Shown: positions 15,418-26,609 of the stretch, piece by piece
How positions within the stretch are numbered: position 1 is the first letter of the stretch
Layout of the letters: the number at the start of each line of letters is the position of its first letter
Source: Hyphomonas sediminis
GTDB lineage: Bacteria > Pseudomonadota > Alphaproteobacteria > Caulobacterales > Hyphomonadaceae
DNA length: 64,000 nt
Assembly: GCF_019679475.1 (NCBI RefSeq)
Contig: NZ_JAIEZP010000001.1
Span: forward strand, 1,364,001 to 1,428,000
Direction of reading: 5' to 3'
Translations under genes and position numbers: made by a program
Notes under the pieces: generated by a model
Told to the model about the DNA's origin: nothing
Databases searched by the model: none
The model's input: the letters and a program-made list of their open reading frames with translations, nothing else

Positions 15418-17746
15418 CAATCCGAATCGATTGTCGATCAGCCAGATGGCCTCCGCGCGTCCGCCCGTTGCTTCGGGAGAGGGCGCTGCGTACCTGAAAG
15501 GCTTGAACCCGGAGCAGCGCGAAGCCGTGTTGCATACGGACGGGCCGCTGCTGGTGCTGGCCGGCGCGGGCACTGGCAAGACCCGCGTGCTGACGACGCG
15601 GCTGGCGCATATCATTGCCACGCGGCTGGCCTATCCCTCGCAGACGTTGACGGTGACCTTCACCAACAAGGCGGCGCGCGAGATGCGCGAGCGGGCGCTG
15701 CACCTGATCGGCGAGGCGGGCGAAGGCCTGCGATGGCTGGGCACGTTCCACTCGATCTCCGCGCAGATCCTGCGCAAGCATGCTGAGGTGGTGGGCCTCA
15801 AATCGAGCTTCACCATCCTCGACACCGATGACCAGGTCCGCTTGTGCAAGCAGATCGTCGAGGCGGAGAGCCTCGACCCAAAGCGCTGGACACCGCGCTA
15901 CCTCGCCGGCCTGATCGATGGCTGGAAGAACCGCGCGCTGACGCCGGACCGGGTGCCGCCGGAAGAGGCCGAAATGTTCGGCAATGGCAAGGGCATCCGC
16001 TGTTACGAGATCTATCAGGCGCGGCTGAAGGTGCTCAACGCCTGCGACTTTGGCGATCTTCTCATCCACAACATCACGATATTCCAGGAAAACCCTGATA
16101 TTCTTAGGGAATATCACGACCGGTTCCGGTATGTGCTGGTCGACGAGTATCAGGATACGAACGTCGCGCAGTATTTGTGGCTGCGCCTGCTGGCGCAGGG
16201 ATCGAAGAACCTCTGCTGCGTGGGCGACGACGACCAGTCGATCTATGGCTGGCGCGGCGCGGAAGTTGATAACATCCTGCGCTTCGAGAAGGACTTTCCC
16301 GGCGCGAAGGTCGTGCGGCTGGAGCGGAACTACCGCTCGACCCGGCACATCCTCGCAGCGGCTTCCAGCATAATCTCGCACAATAAGGGCCGCCTCGGCA
16401 AAGCGCTCTATGTCGGCAATGACAGCGCCATCGATGAGGCGGACGACGCCCCGAAGGTGAAGGTGCGCGGCCTGTGGGACGGGGAGGCGGAAAGCCGCCT
16501 GATCGCCGACGACATCGAGAGTTGGGTGCGCAAGGGCGGCAAGCATGATGATTGCGCCGTGCTGGTGCGCGCGTCCTGGCAGATGCGGGCGTTTGAGGAG
16601 CGGTTCATCCTGCTGGGCATTCCCTACCGGGTGATCGGTGGGCCGCGCTTCTTCGAGCGGGCAGAAGTGCGCGATGCGCTGGCCTATCTGCGGCTCGTGC
16701 GCTCCCCGGACGATGACCTGGCGTTTGAGCGCGTGGTCAATGAACCCAAGCGCGGGGTTGGCAATTCGACCATCGCGAAACTGCAGGCCTTTGCGCGGGA
16801 GGATGGGCGAAGTCTGTTCACGCTGACGCCGCTGGTATTGCAGACCGATGAGATCAAAGGGCCAGCCAAGCGCGGCCTGACGACCTTCATCGATCAGATC
16901 AATATGTGGCGCGGAAAGCTCGCCGATGGCCTGCCGCATACCGAGCTGGCGGAAATGATCCTGGAGGAGTCGGGCTATACCGACATGCTGCAGAAGGATC
17001 GCAGCCCGCAGGCTCAGACGCGCCTCGACAACCTCAAGGAACTCGTGCGCGCCATGGGCGAGTTCGACTCGCTGGCTGGCTTCCTGGAGCATATCGAGCT
17101 TGTGATGGATGCCTCTGCGGGGAGTACAGGCGAGGACCAGGTGCAGATCCTGACGTTGCACGGGGCGAAAGGCCTTGAATGGCCGGTCGTGTTCCTGCCG
17201 GGTTGGGAGGAGGAGGTGTTCCCCTCGCGCCGAAGTCTGGACGAGAGCGGCCTTAAGGGTCTCGAAGAGGAGCGCCGGCTTGCCTATGTCGGTATCACCC
17301 GGGCACGCAAATGCTGCTACATATCCTTCGTTGCCAATCGGCAGATCTATGGACGCTGGCAGGCCGTTATGCCCAGCCGGTTTATCGACGAGCTGCCGCC
17401 TGAACATGTCGATGCGGTGTCCGAGACGGGGTATTCCGGGCTGCCCGCGGGCAGCGAGGCGTTTACCGGCACGATCGAGGATCTAGGCGAGCGATCAGAC
17501 TATCAGAGCCCCGGCTGGAAGCGGCTGAAGGAAAACGCGGCCCGGCCAACTGGCAGCCCGCCGCGCGAAGCATCCAGCCTGACCGCCTCAGCGACAGGGA
17601 CCTCCGGCTTCAAGACCGGCTCCCGTGTGTTTCACGACAAGTTCGGTTATGGCCGCGTTGCCTTCACCGAAGGCAACAAGCTGACCGTTGATTTCGACAA
17701 GACCGGACGGAAGAAGGTCATCGCGACCTTTGTGACGAAAGCCTGA
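15410..17746 (+). CDS. uvrD: UvrD/PcrA-type ATP-dependent DNA helicase
   Basis: 778 residues if ATG 15410 is used. SF1A helicase motifs occur in order: Walker A GAGTGKT (near 51), TFTNKAAREMR (Ia), VDEYQDTN (II, near 243), GDDDQSIYGWRGA (III, near 271), RNYRST (IV), LTLHGAKGLEWPVVFLPGW (V) and RRLAYVGITRAR (VI). The C-terminus has HDKFGYGRVAFTEGNKLTVD, the Tudor-like domain that binds RNA polymerase in UvrD/PcrA. Roles are nucleotide-excision and mismatch repair. ATG 15401 and 15446 (MASARPP) are alternatives; 15446 would place the candidate LexA box and -10 properly upstream. Confidence 0.95.
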   Translation: MSSNPNRLSISQMASARPPVASGEGAAYLKGLNPEQREAVLHTDGPLLVLAGAGTGKTRVLTTRLAHIIATRLAYPSQTLTVTFTNKAAREMRERALHLIGEAGEGLRWLGTFHSISAQILRKHAEVVGLKSSFTILDTDDQVRLCKQIVEAESLDPKRWTPRYLAGLIDGWKNRALTPDRVPPEEAEMFGNGKGIRCYEIYQARLKVLNACDFGDLLIHNITIFQENPDILREYHDRFRYVLVDEYQDTNVAQYLWLRLLAQGSKNLCCVGDDDQSIYGWRGAEVDNILRFEKDFPGAKVVRLERNYRSTRHILAAASSIISHNKGRLGKALYVGNDSAIDEADDAPKVKVRGLWDGEAESRLIADDIESWVRKGGKHDDCAVLVRASWQMRAFEERFILLGIPYRVIGGPRFFERAEVRDALAYLRLVRSPDDDLAFERVVNEPKRGVGNSTIAKLQAFAREDGRSLFTLTPLVLQTDEIKGPAKRGLTTFIDQINMWRGKLADGLPHTELAEMILEESGYTDMLQKDRSPQAQTRLDNLKELVRAMGEFDSLAGFLEHIELVMDASAGSTGEDQVQILTLHGAKGLEWPVVFLPGWEEEVFPSRRSLDESGLKGLEEERRLAYVGITRARKCCYISFVANRQIYGRWQAVMPSRFIDELPPEHVDAVSETGYSGLPAGSEAFTGTIEDLGERSDYQSPGWKRLKENAARPTGSPPREASSLTASATGTSGFKTGSRVFHDKFGYGRVAFTEGNKLTVDFDKTGRKKVIATFVTKA

Positions 17747-19298
<1,552 letters not shown>

Positions 19299-19335
19299 TG
19301 CTCGGGCAGCCCGGACCGGCGAGGGAGCCTGACAC

Positions 19336-20274
19336 ATGGCGCGCTTCGGACCAGCAGGTCAGAAAACAGCGGCCCGAGGGGCACGCCGCCTAACGCTTGG
19401 CGTTCTGATCGCCATTGCGTTGACGCTGGTCGTTGCGCAGTCTGCGCCGCAGATCGCAAACTTCTTCGTGCCTGCCAGAACGACCGTGAGTGATCGCCTG
19501 CGGGCGCCGAGCGAGATTGGCATTTGGGCACGCCTGACCGGGCAGGCCGAGCGTGAACGGCGGATCCGGGAACTTGAAAACGAGGTCCGCGACCTTGCCC
19601 GTTACAAGGCGGCAGCTATTTCTATGGCTGACCGTCTGGAAGCATATGAGCGCATCCTGAACCTGATGGGTGAGCCGCCCGAGAAGGGGGTGACGGCCCG
19701 CGTGACGACGGAAGTGGATGGCCCATTTTCGCAAACCCTGCTGGCCAATGCCGGCAAGCTACAGGGCGTCGAAGCCGGCGCTGTGGCTGTAAACGAGGGC
19801 GGACTGGTCGGTCGCGTTGTGCACCTTGGTGAGCGGTCCGCGCGCATTCTGCTCATCAGCGACTATTCCAGCCGCTTGCCGGTGCTGGGTGAAGTCAGCG
19901 GCGTACGCGCCATCATGTATGGACAAGACCGAGAGGCTGCAAGACTGAGCGACCTGCCCGAAGAGGCCAACTTTATTGAAGGCGAGCGCATTCTGACCTC
20001 CGGGGATGGCGGCGCTTATCCGCGTGGATTGGTCGTCGGCACTGCGCGCAAGGAAACGAGCGGCTGGCGTGTACGTCTGTCGATGCGCGAAGCAGGCGGC
20101 AGCTATGTGCGCATGATTCAGCCACCGATTATCCTGGAACCCGTACCAGAGCCGCAGCCCGAGGTCGAAGGCGCAGCGGCGGAAGCAGAGCCAACCGCAT
20201 CAGCGCCTGGGGCGGCGCCCGCTCAGCCACCGCAATCCGAACCGGCTACCGTGCCGGCGCAGGGAGCCCAATAG
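19336..20274 (+). CDS. mreC: rod shape-determining protein MreC
   Basis: 312 residues. A basic N-terminus leads to one membrane helix (LGVLIAIALTLVVAQSAPQI), a coiled coil (RRIRELENEVRDLARYKAAA) and the periplasmic beta-barrel domain (GKLQGVEAGAVAVNEGGLVG, RILLISDYSSRLPVL, ERILTSGDGGAYPRGLVVGT). It ends in a Pro/Ala/Glu-rich tail of about 50 residues from PIILEPVPEPQPEVEGAAA, as in other alphaproteobacterial MreC proteins. It links MreB to PBP2 and RodA. 37 nt after mreB and 1 nt before mreD. Confidence 0.96.
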   Translation: MARFGPAGQKTAARGARRLTLGVLIAIALTLVVAQSAPQIANFFVPARTTVSDRLRAPSEIGIWARLTGQAERERRIRELENEVRDLARYKAAAISMADRLEAYERILNLMGEPPEKGVTARVTTEVDGPFSQTLLANAGKLQGVEAGAVAVNEGGLVGRVVHLGERSARILLISDYSSRLPVLGEVSGVRAIMYGQDREAARLSDLPEEANFIEGERILTSGDGGAYPRGLVVGTARKETSGWRVRLSMREAGGSYVRMIQPPIILEPVPEPQPEVEGAAAEAEPTASAPGAAPAQPPQSEPATVPAQGAQ

Positions 20275-20275
20275 G

Positions 20276-20827
20276 ATGGCCAGCGGCAAGCTCAAACGGC
20301 GGAATAAGTCGCTGTGGAGCCAGATGGCGCCGAGCGCGAGACTGGCTTTCGGGGCTTTTTTTATTGTGCTGACCGGTGCCATCGGCATGCTGCCTCGACA
20401 GGTTTTCGGAATCGACATCGCCTGGCCGTTTGCTGCCCTCTGGGGCGCAATGGGGTGGGGGCGCGTCGGGCTTTCCATCCGCCCGATGATCCTTTTGCTG
20501 ATGTTTGGCGTGATGCAGGACATCGTATCCAACGCCCCACTGGGCTGCTTCGCGGTCATCAATCTGGTCGTCTACGGCCTTAGCTCCGGATTTGCGCATC
20601 AGACCGACGGGATGCGCGACGCGCTGGTGGTTGTGCTCGGGCCGGTTGTCATGTTGCTTGTGGCGCTGGTCCTGATCTGGATTTTCGCCAGCATCACCAG
20701 TGACCATTTCGTCCGTACAGGGCCGATTTTTGCATCGATCATGACGACGGGGCTTGCCTATGTGCTCGCGTATCGCATGTTTGATCTTGGTCGCAGGCCT
20801 GGTGAACCCCCAGGGCAGACAACATGA
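20276..20827 (+). CDS. mreD: rod shape-determining protein MreD
   Basis: 183 residues, hydrophobic, with about five membrane helices (ARLAFGAFFIVLTGAIGML, MILLLMFGVMQDIVSNAPLG, VVVLGPVVMLLVALVLIWIF, ASIMTTGLAYVLAYRMF). The segment QDIVSNAPLGCFAVINLVVY is the conserved MreD core. Its assignment rests on that and on its position between mreC and mrdA. Starts 1 nt after mreC and overlaps mrdA by 4 nt. Confidence 0.93.
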   Translation: MASGKLKRRNKSLWSQMAPSARLAFGAFFIVLTGAIGMLPRQVFGIDIAWPFAALWGAMGWGRVGLSIRPMILLLMFGVMQDIVSNAPLGCFAVINLVVYGLSSGFAHQTDGMRDALVVVLGPVVMLLVALVLIWIFASITSDHFVRTGPIFASIMTTGLAYVLAYRMFDLGRRPGEPPGQTT

Positions 20828-22764
20828 GCCGGAAGATACGCAACGCTGACGAGATGTTCGACCGCCGGCTGTTCCTTGCGGCGGGCGGCGGAGGGCTTGT
20901 ATGGGCAGGCCTGGTCGCGCGTCTTTTCCAGCTGCAATTCCTGGAGGCCGAGCGGTATCAGGACCTGGCCGAAGCCAACCACGTCAAGCTGGTGATGGCG
21001 CCGCCGGAGCGCGGTCAGATCCTTGACCGGTTTGGCCGCCCGCTTGCCTCGCAGCGGCAGGCGGGGCGGGTGTCTGTCATTCCTGAACAGATGCACGATC
21101 CGGAAGCTGTGTTGCAACGCATTTCCGGCCTGATCGACTTGCCTGAGGCGCGCCGCGCCCGACTGCTCGAAGAAGTGCGCAACGCGCGCCGCCGCAATGC
21201 GGGCTTTCTGCCTGTCATCGTGGCGCAGGAACTGACGTTCGAAGAGTTTTCGCGTATGCAGGTGCATGCGGTGGAGATGGAAGGCGTCGATGTGCAGATG
21301 GCCTCGACCCGGTCCTATCCGCGGGCGCGGGATTTTGCGCACGTGCTGGGCTATGTCGCCCGCGCAAGCGCGGATGACCTTGAGCGGCTGACGACTGGCC
21401 TCGTGCCCGAAGATGTTCGCATTTACCAGGAGATGTTCCGGCACCCTGACATGCGCACGGGTCGGCAGGGCATGGAGCGCTTTGCAGAAGATTGGTTGCG
21501 TGGCCGCCCCGGTCGCCGCCGCGTTGTGGCAAACGCGCACGGACGCCCGCTATGGGAGTTGCAGCAGGATCCGAAACAGGCCGCTGTTCCGGGCAAGGAT
21601 CTTTACATCACCATCGATGCCGAGTTGCAGCGCGTGGCGATTGACCGTTTCGAAGGGGAGAGCGGCGCGGCCGTGGTTGTTGATGTCGAGAATGGTGATG
21701 TTCTTGCCATGGTCTCGACGCCGGCTTTTGATCCCAACAGTTTCGTTAATGGCATCTCGGGCGCAGATTATGCGGTCTTGCGTGATGATCCGCGCTCGCC
21801 GCTTTATCCGCGAGCACATGGCGGTGTTTATCCGCCAGGTTCAACCTTCAAGATGGTGGTTGCAACGGCTGCGCTTGAGGCCGGCGTCATCAAGCCCGAA
21901 GAGCGCATCCGCTGCCCCGGTCACTATCGCTTTGGCAACCGCACCTGGCATTGCTGGAAACGGCCGGGTCACGGCGCGATGAACATGCACGACGCGATCA
22001 AGCAGTCCTGCGACGTGTATTTCTACGAGATTGCACGCCGGGCGGGGGTCGAGAAGATCGCCGAAGTCTCCCGGAAGTTCGGGTTCGGGCATACCTGGGT
22101 GCTGGGCATGACAGGCGCGCGTGGCGGCCTTGTGCCTGACCCTGAATGGAAATTGAAGGCACGCGGTGAACCCTGGTTTGAAGGCGAAACGCTGAACTTC
22201 GGCATCGGGCAGGGGCAGCTCGGCACAACACCGTTGCAGCTTGCGCTGATGACGGCGCGGATTGCCGCGACCGGTGCACCCATCCGTCCACGCATGATCG
22301 GGCTTGGCCCCAATGATGAAGACGACGCCATGCTGAATGCGCCGCTTGATACGGAAATCATGGAGCGCATGAAGGCCGGCATGTATGGCGTGACGTCCGA
22401 AGGGGGCGGCACGGCTTATCGCTCAGGCGATCTGGGGCTTGGCGGCCCGAGGCTTGCCGGGAAAACGGGAACCGCGCAGGTTCGACGGATTACGGAACAG
22501 GAACGCCGAACGGGTGTCCGGGGCGGCGCAGCCATTGCGCGTGAACTTCGTGATCACGCGTTGTTCGTCGCCTATGCGCCAGCCGACAATCCCAAGTATG
22601 CGATTTCCGTGATCGTAGAGCATGGTGAAGGCGGATCGAGAACAGCAGCGCCTGTCGCGCGCGATATTCTGGCCGCGGCCATCAAGATGGATAGCGGCCG
22701 GGCACCGGCATATGCGCGCCGCGCCGACGCCTCGCCTCAATCAGAGACGGGGGATCCGGCATGA
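20824..22764 (+). CDS. mrdA: penicillin-binding protein 2 (elongasome transpeptidase)
   Basis: 646 residues. One N-terminal membrane helix (LFLAAGGGGLVWAGLVARLF) anchors a periplasmic enzyme. After the pedestal domain (RGQILDRFGRPLASQRQAGR) the transpeptidase motifs are SxxK in PPGSTFKMV (Ser near 340), SxN-type SCD in IKQSCDVYFYEIA (near 395) and KTGT in LAGKTGTAQV (near 547). It cross-links peptidoglycan during lateral growth with RodA. The start overlaps mreD by 4 nt and the end overlaps rodA by 4 nt. The SCD variant is the normal one for PBP2. Confidence 0.97.
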   Translation: MSRKIRNADEMFDRRLFLAAGGGGLVWAGLVARLFQLQFLEAERYQDLAEANHVKLVMAPPERGQILDRFGRPLASQRQAGRVSVIPEQMHDPEAVLQRISGLIDLPEARRARLLEEVRNARRRNAGFLPVIVAQELTFEEFSRMQVHAVEMEGVDVQMASTRSYPRARDFAHVLGYVARASADDLERLTTGLVPEDVRIYQEMFRHPDMRTGRQGMERFAEDWLRGRPGRRRVVANAHGRPLWELQQDPKQAAVPGKDLYITIDAELQRVAIDRFEGESGAAVVVDVENGDVLAMVSTPAFDPNSFVNGISGADYAVLRDDPRSPLYPRAHGGVYPPGSTFKMVVATAALEAGVIKPEERIRCPGHYRFGNRTWHCWKRPGHGAMNMHDAIKQSCDVYFYEIARRAGVEKIAEVSRKFGFGHTWVLGMTGARGGLVPDPEWKLKARGEPWFEGETLNFGIGQGQLGTTPLQLALMTARIAATGAPIRPRMIGLGPNDEDDAMLNAPLDTEIMERMKAGMYGVTSEGGGTAYRSGDLGLGGPRLAGKTGTAQVRRITEQERRTGVRGGAAIARELRDHALFVAYAPADNPKYAISVIVEHGEGGSRTAAPVARDILAAAIKMDSGRAPAYARRADASPQSETGDPA

Positions 22765-23996
22765 GCCGTGACGGGTTTACCGGCTTTACTCGTGGAGAGG
22801 CGCGTGTTCGGACCGCCTCCTCGAACCTTCAGTTTGCAGAGCTCGGTCCGTTCAGCAAGCTCGCGCGGATGCCTTGGGGCATCATTCTGCTTATCCTCGG
22901 CGTTGGCTTGGTTGGCGTCGCAATGCTCTTTTCCGTAGGCTGGGATCCTGTCGCACAGGCGCCTTCCGCAAAAGAGGCCGGGCTCTGGCGCGAACAGTTG
23001 ACGCGCCTGTTGGTCGGGTTCGTCATCATGATTGTGCTGGCGCTCCTTCCGCTCGGGATTTGGGCGCGACTATCCTGGCTCGCTTACCTTGTCGTTCTTG
23101 TGTTGCTCGTATTGGTCGACTTCTTCGGCATCATGGGCGGAGGCGCGGCGCGCTGGCTCAAGGTCGGTCCTATTGTTCTGCAGCCTTCCGAGCCGGCAAA
23201 GCTTGCCGTGATCCTGGCGGTCGCAAGCTATTACCAACGCATGATGCCGTTGAATGGCCGCGCGTTGCCATTGTGGGTTCACTTCGGCGCGCTGGCGATC
23301 ATCCTCATTCCTGCTGCGCTGGTGTTCAAACAACCAAACCTGTCGACGGCCCTCGCGCTAACGGCGTCTGGTGTCATGATCATCTTCTTTGCAGGCATCG
23401 GCTTTCGCTATGTAATCACCGCCGTCATCGCTGGTATTGCCGCTATTCCCGCGATTTACGCATTCGTATTGGAGCCCTACCAGCGAGAACGCGTGGATAC
23501 GCTGATTGCCGGAATTACGGGCCAGACCACCAACGGCCTCGGCGAGAGTTACCAGATCGAGCAGGCGAAAATTGCGATCGGCGCGGGCGGCTTCAGCGGG
23601 CGTGGTTACCTCCAGGGAATCCAGTCGCAGCAGGAATATGTGCCGGAACAACACACGGACTTTATTCTGACAGTTATCGCCGAGGAGTTCGGTTTCATTG
23701 GTGCTGTCGGTCTTCTGACGGTGTTTGCCTTCCTGTTCGTCTGGTCATTTCAGGTCGCAGCGCGCAATCGCAGCTGGTTCGGACGCCTGGCGACAATTGG
23801 GGCGACATCAACCATCGGATTCTTCGCCATCTTCAACAGTGGTATGGTGCTTGGCCTGCTGCCCGTTCTCGGTATGCCGCTGCCCTTGATCTCGTATGGA
23901 GGCACGGCGCTCATCACCGTCATGGCGTGTTTCGGTCTCATCTTATCAGCCCATCTACACAGGGACGAAAAGATGAATTCGCATGGACCTATTTGA
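22761..23996 (+). CDS. rodA: RodA peptidoglycan glycosyltransferase (SEDS family)
   Basis: 411 residues with about ten membrane helices. SEDS motifs are visible: GGGAARWLKVGPIVLQPSEP, AKLAVILAVASYYQ, QSQQEYVPEQHTDFILTVIA followed by EEFGFIGA, and GMPLPLISYGGTALITVMA near the C-terminus. It polymerises lipid II into glycan strands with PBP2. It overlaps mrdA by 4 nt and is the last gene of the operon. The cytoplasmic N-terminus of about 30 residues is somewhat longer than in E. coli RodA. Confidence 0.96.
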   Translation: MSRDGFTGFTRGEARVRTASSNLQFAELGPFSKLARMPWGIILLILGVGLVGVAMLFSVGWDPVAQAPSAKEAGLWREQLTRLLVGFVIMIVLALLPLGIWARLSWLAYLVVLVLLVLVDFFGIMGGGAARWLKVGPIVLQPSEPAKLAVILAVASYYQRMMPLNGRALPLWVHFGALAIILIPAALVFKQPNLSTALALTASGVMIIFFAGIGFRYVITAVIAGIAAIPAIYAFVLEPYQRERVDTLIAGITGQTTNGLGESYQIEQAKIAIGAGGFSGRGYLQGIQSQQEYVPEQHTDFILTVIAEEFGFIGAVGLLTVFAFLFVWSFQVAARNRSWFGRLATIGATSTIGFFAIFNSGMVLGLLPVLGMPLPLISYGGTALITVMACFGLILSAHLHRDEKMNSHGPI

Positions 23997-24079
23997 CCCT
24001 AAAAACAGCAGATCGCGTTGATTTATGACCGTAGGTCTTTACTGTCCCCGCAAACATTTGCTCAGCGGGGGCAGGATTC

Positions 24080-25501
24080 ATGGCAGATATTGGCCGAAAG
24101 TCAGAGACTTTCACTTCACGCTTTGGCTTCATCATGGCCTCAGTCGGGTCAGCGGTTGGCCTAGGTAACTTTTGGCGCTTTCCATACACCGCCGGTGAGA
24201 ATGGCGGCGGCGCCTTCATCCTCATCTACATTCTGTGCGTTGCACTGATCGCTCTGCCACTGCTGATGGCGGAGTACTCTATGGGCCGAAAATCCGGTAT
24301 GTCGGCAGTGGAGGGCGTGCAGTCGCTCGCGCGGGCAGAGAGCAAGAGCCAGAACTGGGGTATTGTGGCCTGGATCGGGTCACTCACCGCCTTCTTCATC
24401 CTCAGCTTCTACATGGTAATTTCGGCCTGGCTGCTCGCTTACGTCATTCAGGCGATTGGCGGAGACCTGCATGGAACGACAGCTGCCGAATCCGGGCAGA
24501 ACTTCCTCAATACGATCGGGCAGGGCGAGCACCCGCTGAACTCGAAATGGTACATCCTGCTGCTGCTGGCCCTCTTCATTGCGATGAATGCCTTTGTGGT
24601 TGGCCGCGGGGTGAAAGGCGGGCTTGAGCGCGCGGCAACCATCCTTATGCCGCTGTTCTTTGTGATGGTTTTGATTGTCGTCGGCTTCTCCGTTGCCAAC
24701 GGCGATGTCGCGCGCACGGTGTCCTTTATCTTCGAACCCAAGTGGGAAGATGTCGGTTTCAAGACCTTCCTTGCTGCCCTCGGCCAGGCCTTCTTCTCGA
24801 TCGGTGTCGGCGTCGGCCTGATGATCACCTATGGCGCCTATCTCGACCGGGGCACGAATATCCCGAAATCCTCGGCCATCGTTGCCGGCTCCGATACGTT
24901 CGTGGCGCTGATCGCCGGCTTTGCCATCTTCCCCATCGTCTTTGCGGCCGGCCTGAACGAAGGCTCCGGCCCCAGCCTGTTCTTCGTCTCCATGCCGGTA
25001 GCCTTTGAAGCGATCCCCGGTGGCAGCATCTTTGCCATCATCTTTTTCTCGCTCGCCCTCTTTGCCGCGTTCACCTCGTCCATCTCGCTGATGGAAGTGG
25101 GCGTCTCCTGGCTGGAGGAACGCCAGGGCGTCACGCGCATCGGCGCCGCCTCCGGCGTCGGCTTCGTCCTCTTCATGGTCGGGGCGGCTTACGTCTTTTC
25201 GCTCGAATATCTCGACTTCATGGACTTCATGACCGAGGGCCTGCTGCTGCCGCTTGGCGGTCTGCTCGCGGCCATCTTCGCCGGCTGGATCCTCAGCCGC
25301 GACATGCTGGTGTCCGAACTCGGCGAAAGCACCATCATGAATGTGTGGCGCTTCCTGATCCGCTGGTTCGTGCCGCCCTTTATCGGGCTCGTCCTGGTCT
25401 TTGGCTTCCTCGACAAGATCCAGGACCAGTATCACGTGCAATTGCCGAGCGTATTCGAAGCACTGCTTGGCCCGAACTACGATCTGTCTTCAGGGGAGTA
25501 A
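24080..25501 (+). CDS. sodium-dependent transporter, SNF (neurotransmitter symporter) family
   Basis: 473 residues with 11-12 membrane helices. The diagnostic TM1 is MASVGSAVGLGNFWRFPYTA followed by GENGGGAFILIY, the LeuT/SNF Na+ and substrate-binding region with an unwound helix. Other conserved parts are SMGRKSGMSAVEG and QAFFSIGVGVGLMITYGAYL. It imports an amino acid or related amine by Na+ symport across the inner membrane. The substrate cannot be assigned. Its 3' end is 6 nt from the convergent peptidase gene. Confidence 0.95.
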   Translation: MADIGRKSETFTSRFGFIMASVGSAVGLGNFWRFPYTAGENGGGAFILIYILCVALIALPLLMAEYSMGRKSGMSAVEGVQSLARAESKSQNWGIVAWIGSLTAFFILSFYMVISAWLLAYVIQAIGGDLHGTTAAESGQNFLNTIGQGEHPLNSKWYILLLLALFIAMNAFVVGRGVKGGLERAATILMPLFFVMVLIVVGFSVANGDVARTVSFIFEPKWEDVGFKTFLAALGQAFFSIGVGVGLMITYGAYLDRGTNIPKSSAIVAGSDTFVALIAGFAIFPIVFAAGLNEGSGPSLFFVSMPVAFEAIPGGSIFAIIFFSLALFAAFTSSISLMEVGVSWLEERQGVTRIGAASGVGFVLFMVGAAYVFSLEYLDFMDFMTEGLLLPLGGLLAAIFAGWILSRDMLVSELGESTIMNVWRFLIRWFVPPFIGLVLVFGFLDKIQDQYHVQLPSVFEALLGPNYDLSSGE

Positions 25502-25507
25502 CTGGAC

Positions 25508-26497
25508 TTAGCTGCGGTTGCGTTTGCCAAGTCGGTCCGCAAAATCATCGGTCGCCTGAACAAGGCGGTCGATGATGCCCGGCTCCATGGACGAATGGCC
25601 GGCATCGGGCACCACATGCAGCTCCGCCATGGGCCATGCCTTGGAAAGTTCCCAGGCCGTTGATAGCGGCGTCACCACGTCATACCGGCCATGAACAATC
25701 ACGCCGGGAACCTTGCCGAGCTTGAGCTTGGCCTGCTCCAGCAGCCAGTTGTCCTTTTCGAAGAAGCCGCCATTGACGAAATAATGGCACTCGATGCGCG
25801 CGAAAGCGTCGACGAAGTCATCTTCATTGAAGCGCGGAGGTGTCGTCATCGGCCCTTTGATTGAGAGCGTGTGACCTTCCCATTGCGCCCAGGCGCGTGC
25901 GGCATCGATTCGCGCGCGATGATCTGTGCCGGTCAGGCGCTTGTGAAATGCCGTCAGCAGGTCGCCGCGTTCTTCAACTGGGATCGGCGCAAGGTAGTGT
26001 TCAAAAGCGTCCGGGAACAGACGGCTCGCGCCAGATTGGTAAAACCATTGGATCTCAGCGTGGCTGACCAGAAATATACCGCGCAGGACGAGGCCAAGCA
26101 CACGCTGAGTATGCGTGACGGCGTAGGCGAGTGCGAGCGTGGACCCCCAGGACCCTCCGAACACAAGCCAGTTTGAAACGCCGACATGTTTTCTCAGCGC
26201 CTCAATATCGGCCACCAGGTCCCAGGTCGTATTTTCACGCAGTTCCGAATGAGGCGTCGAGCGCCCGCAGCCGCGCTGGTCGAACAGGAATATCCGGTAA
26301 CGGTCCGGATCGAAGAAGCGGCGCATTTCGGGGCTGGAGCCGCCGCCCGGCCCGCCATGCAGGGCCACGACGGGAATGCCCTTCGGGTTGCCCGATTCTT
26401 CCCAGTAAATCTCATGCAGATCCGAAACGCGGAGGCGTCCGGATGCATGCGGTTCTTGCCTATGATACAATATCCTGCGAGTCTGGCGTTTGTTCAT
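25508..26497 (-). CDS. pip: prolyl iminopeptidase (S33)
   Basis: 329 residues from ATG 26497 (MNKRQTRRILYHR). Alpha/beta-hydrolase features of PIP are clear: oxyanion HGGPGGGSSPEMRRFFDP, FDQRGCGRSTPH, nucleophile FGGSWGSTLALAYA (Ser near 116), the acid in HGRYDVVTPL (near 269) and His in PDAGHSSMEPG (near 300). It removes N-terminal proline from peptides in the cytoplasm. The frame extends to 26524, but 26497 has a GAAGAG site and matches family length. Confidence 0.95.
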   Translation of the reverse strand: MNKRQTRRILYHRQEPHASGRLRVSDLHEIYWEESGNPKGIPVVALHGGPGGGSSPEMRRFFDPDRYRIFLFDQRGCGRSTPHSELRENTTWDLVADIEALRKHVGVSNWLVFGGSWGSTLALAYAVTHTQRVLGLVLRGIFLVSHAEIQWFYQSGASRLFPDAFEHYLAPIPVEERGDLLTAFHKRLTGTDHRARIDAARAWAQWEGHTLSIKGPMTTPPRFNEDDFVDAFARIECHYFVNGGFFEKDNWLLEQAKLKLGKVPGVIVHGRYDVVTPLSTAWELSKAWPMAELHVVPDAGHSSMEPGIIDRLVQATDDFADRLGKRNRS

Positions 26498-26609
26498 GCG
26501 CTCTTCACTTATAGTCGGCCACAATGCCTAGCGTGACTAGACTTCCTATATTCACACCCATAGTGTTAACAACACTTGGGGAAGATAGCTGCTGGCGGGT
26601 AGCAAATTG

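Noticed and set aside
15344..17407. 687-codon open frame antisense to the uvrD-like gene
   Set aside because: It mirrors a gene with all helicase motifs, has His/Arg/Leu-biased composition typical of antisense frames in GC-rich DNA, and shows no protein family.
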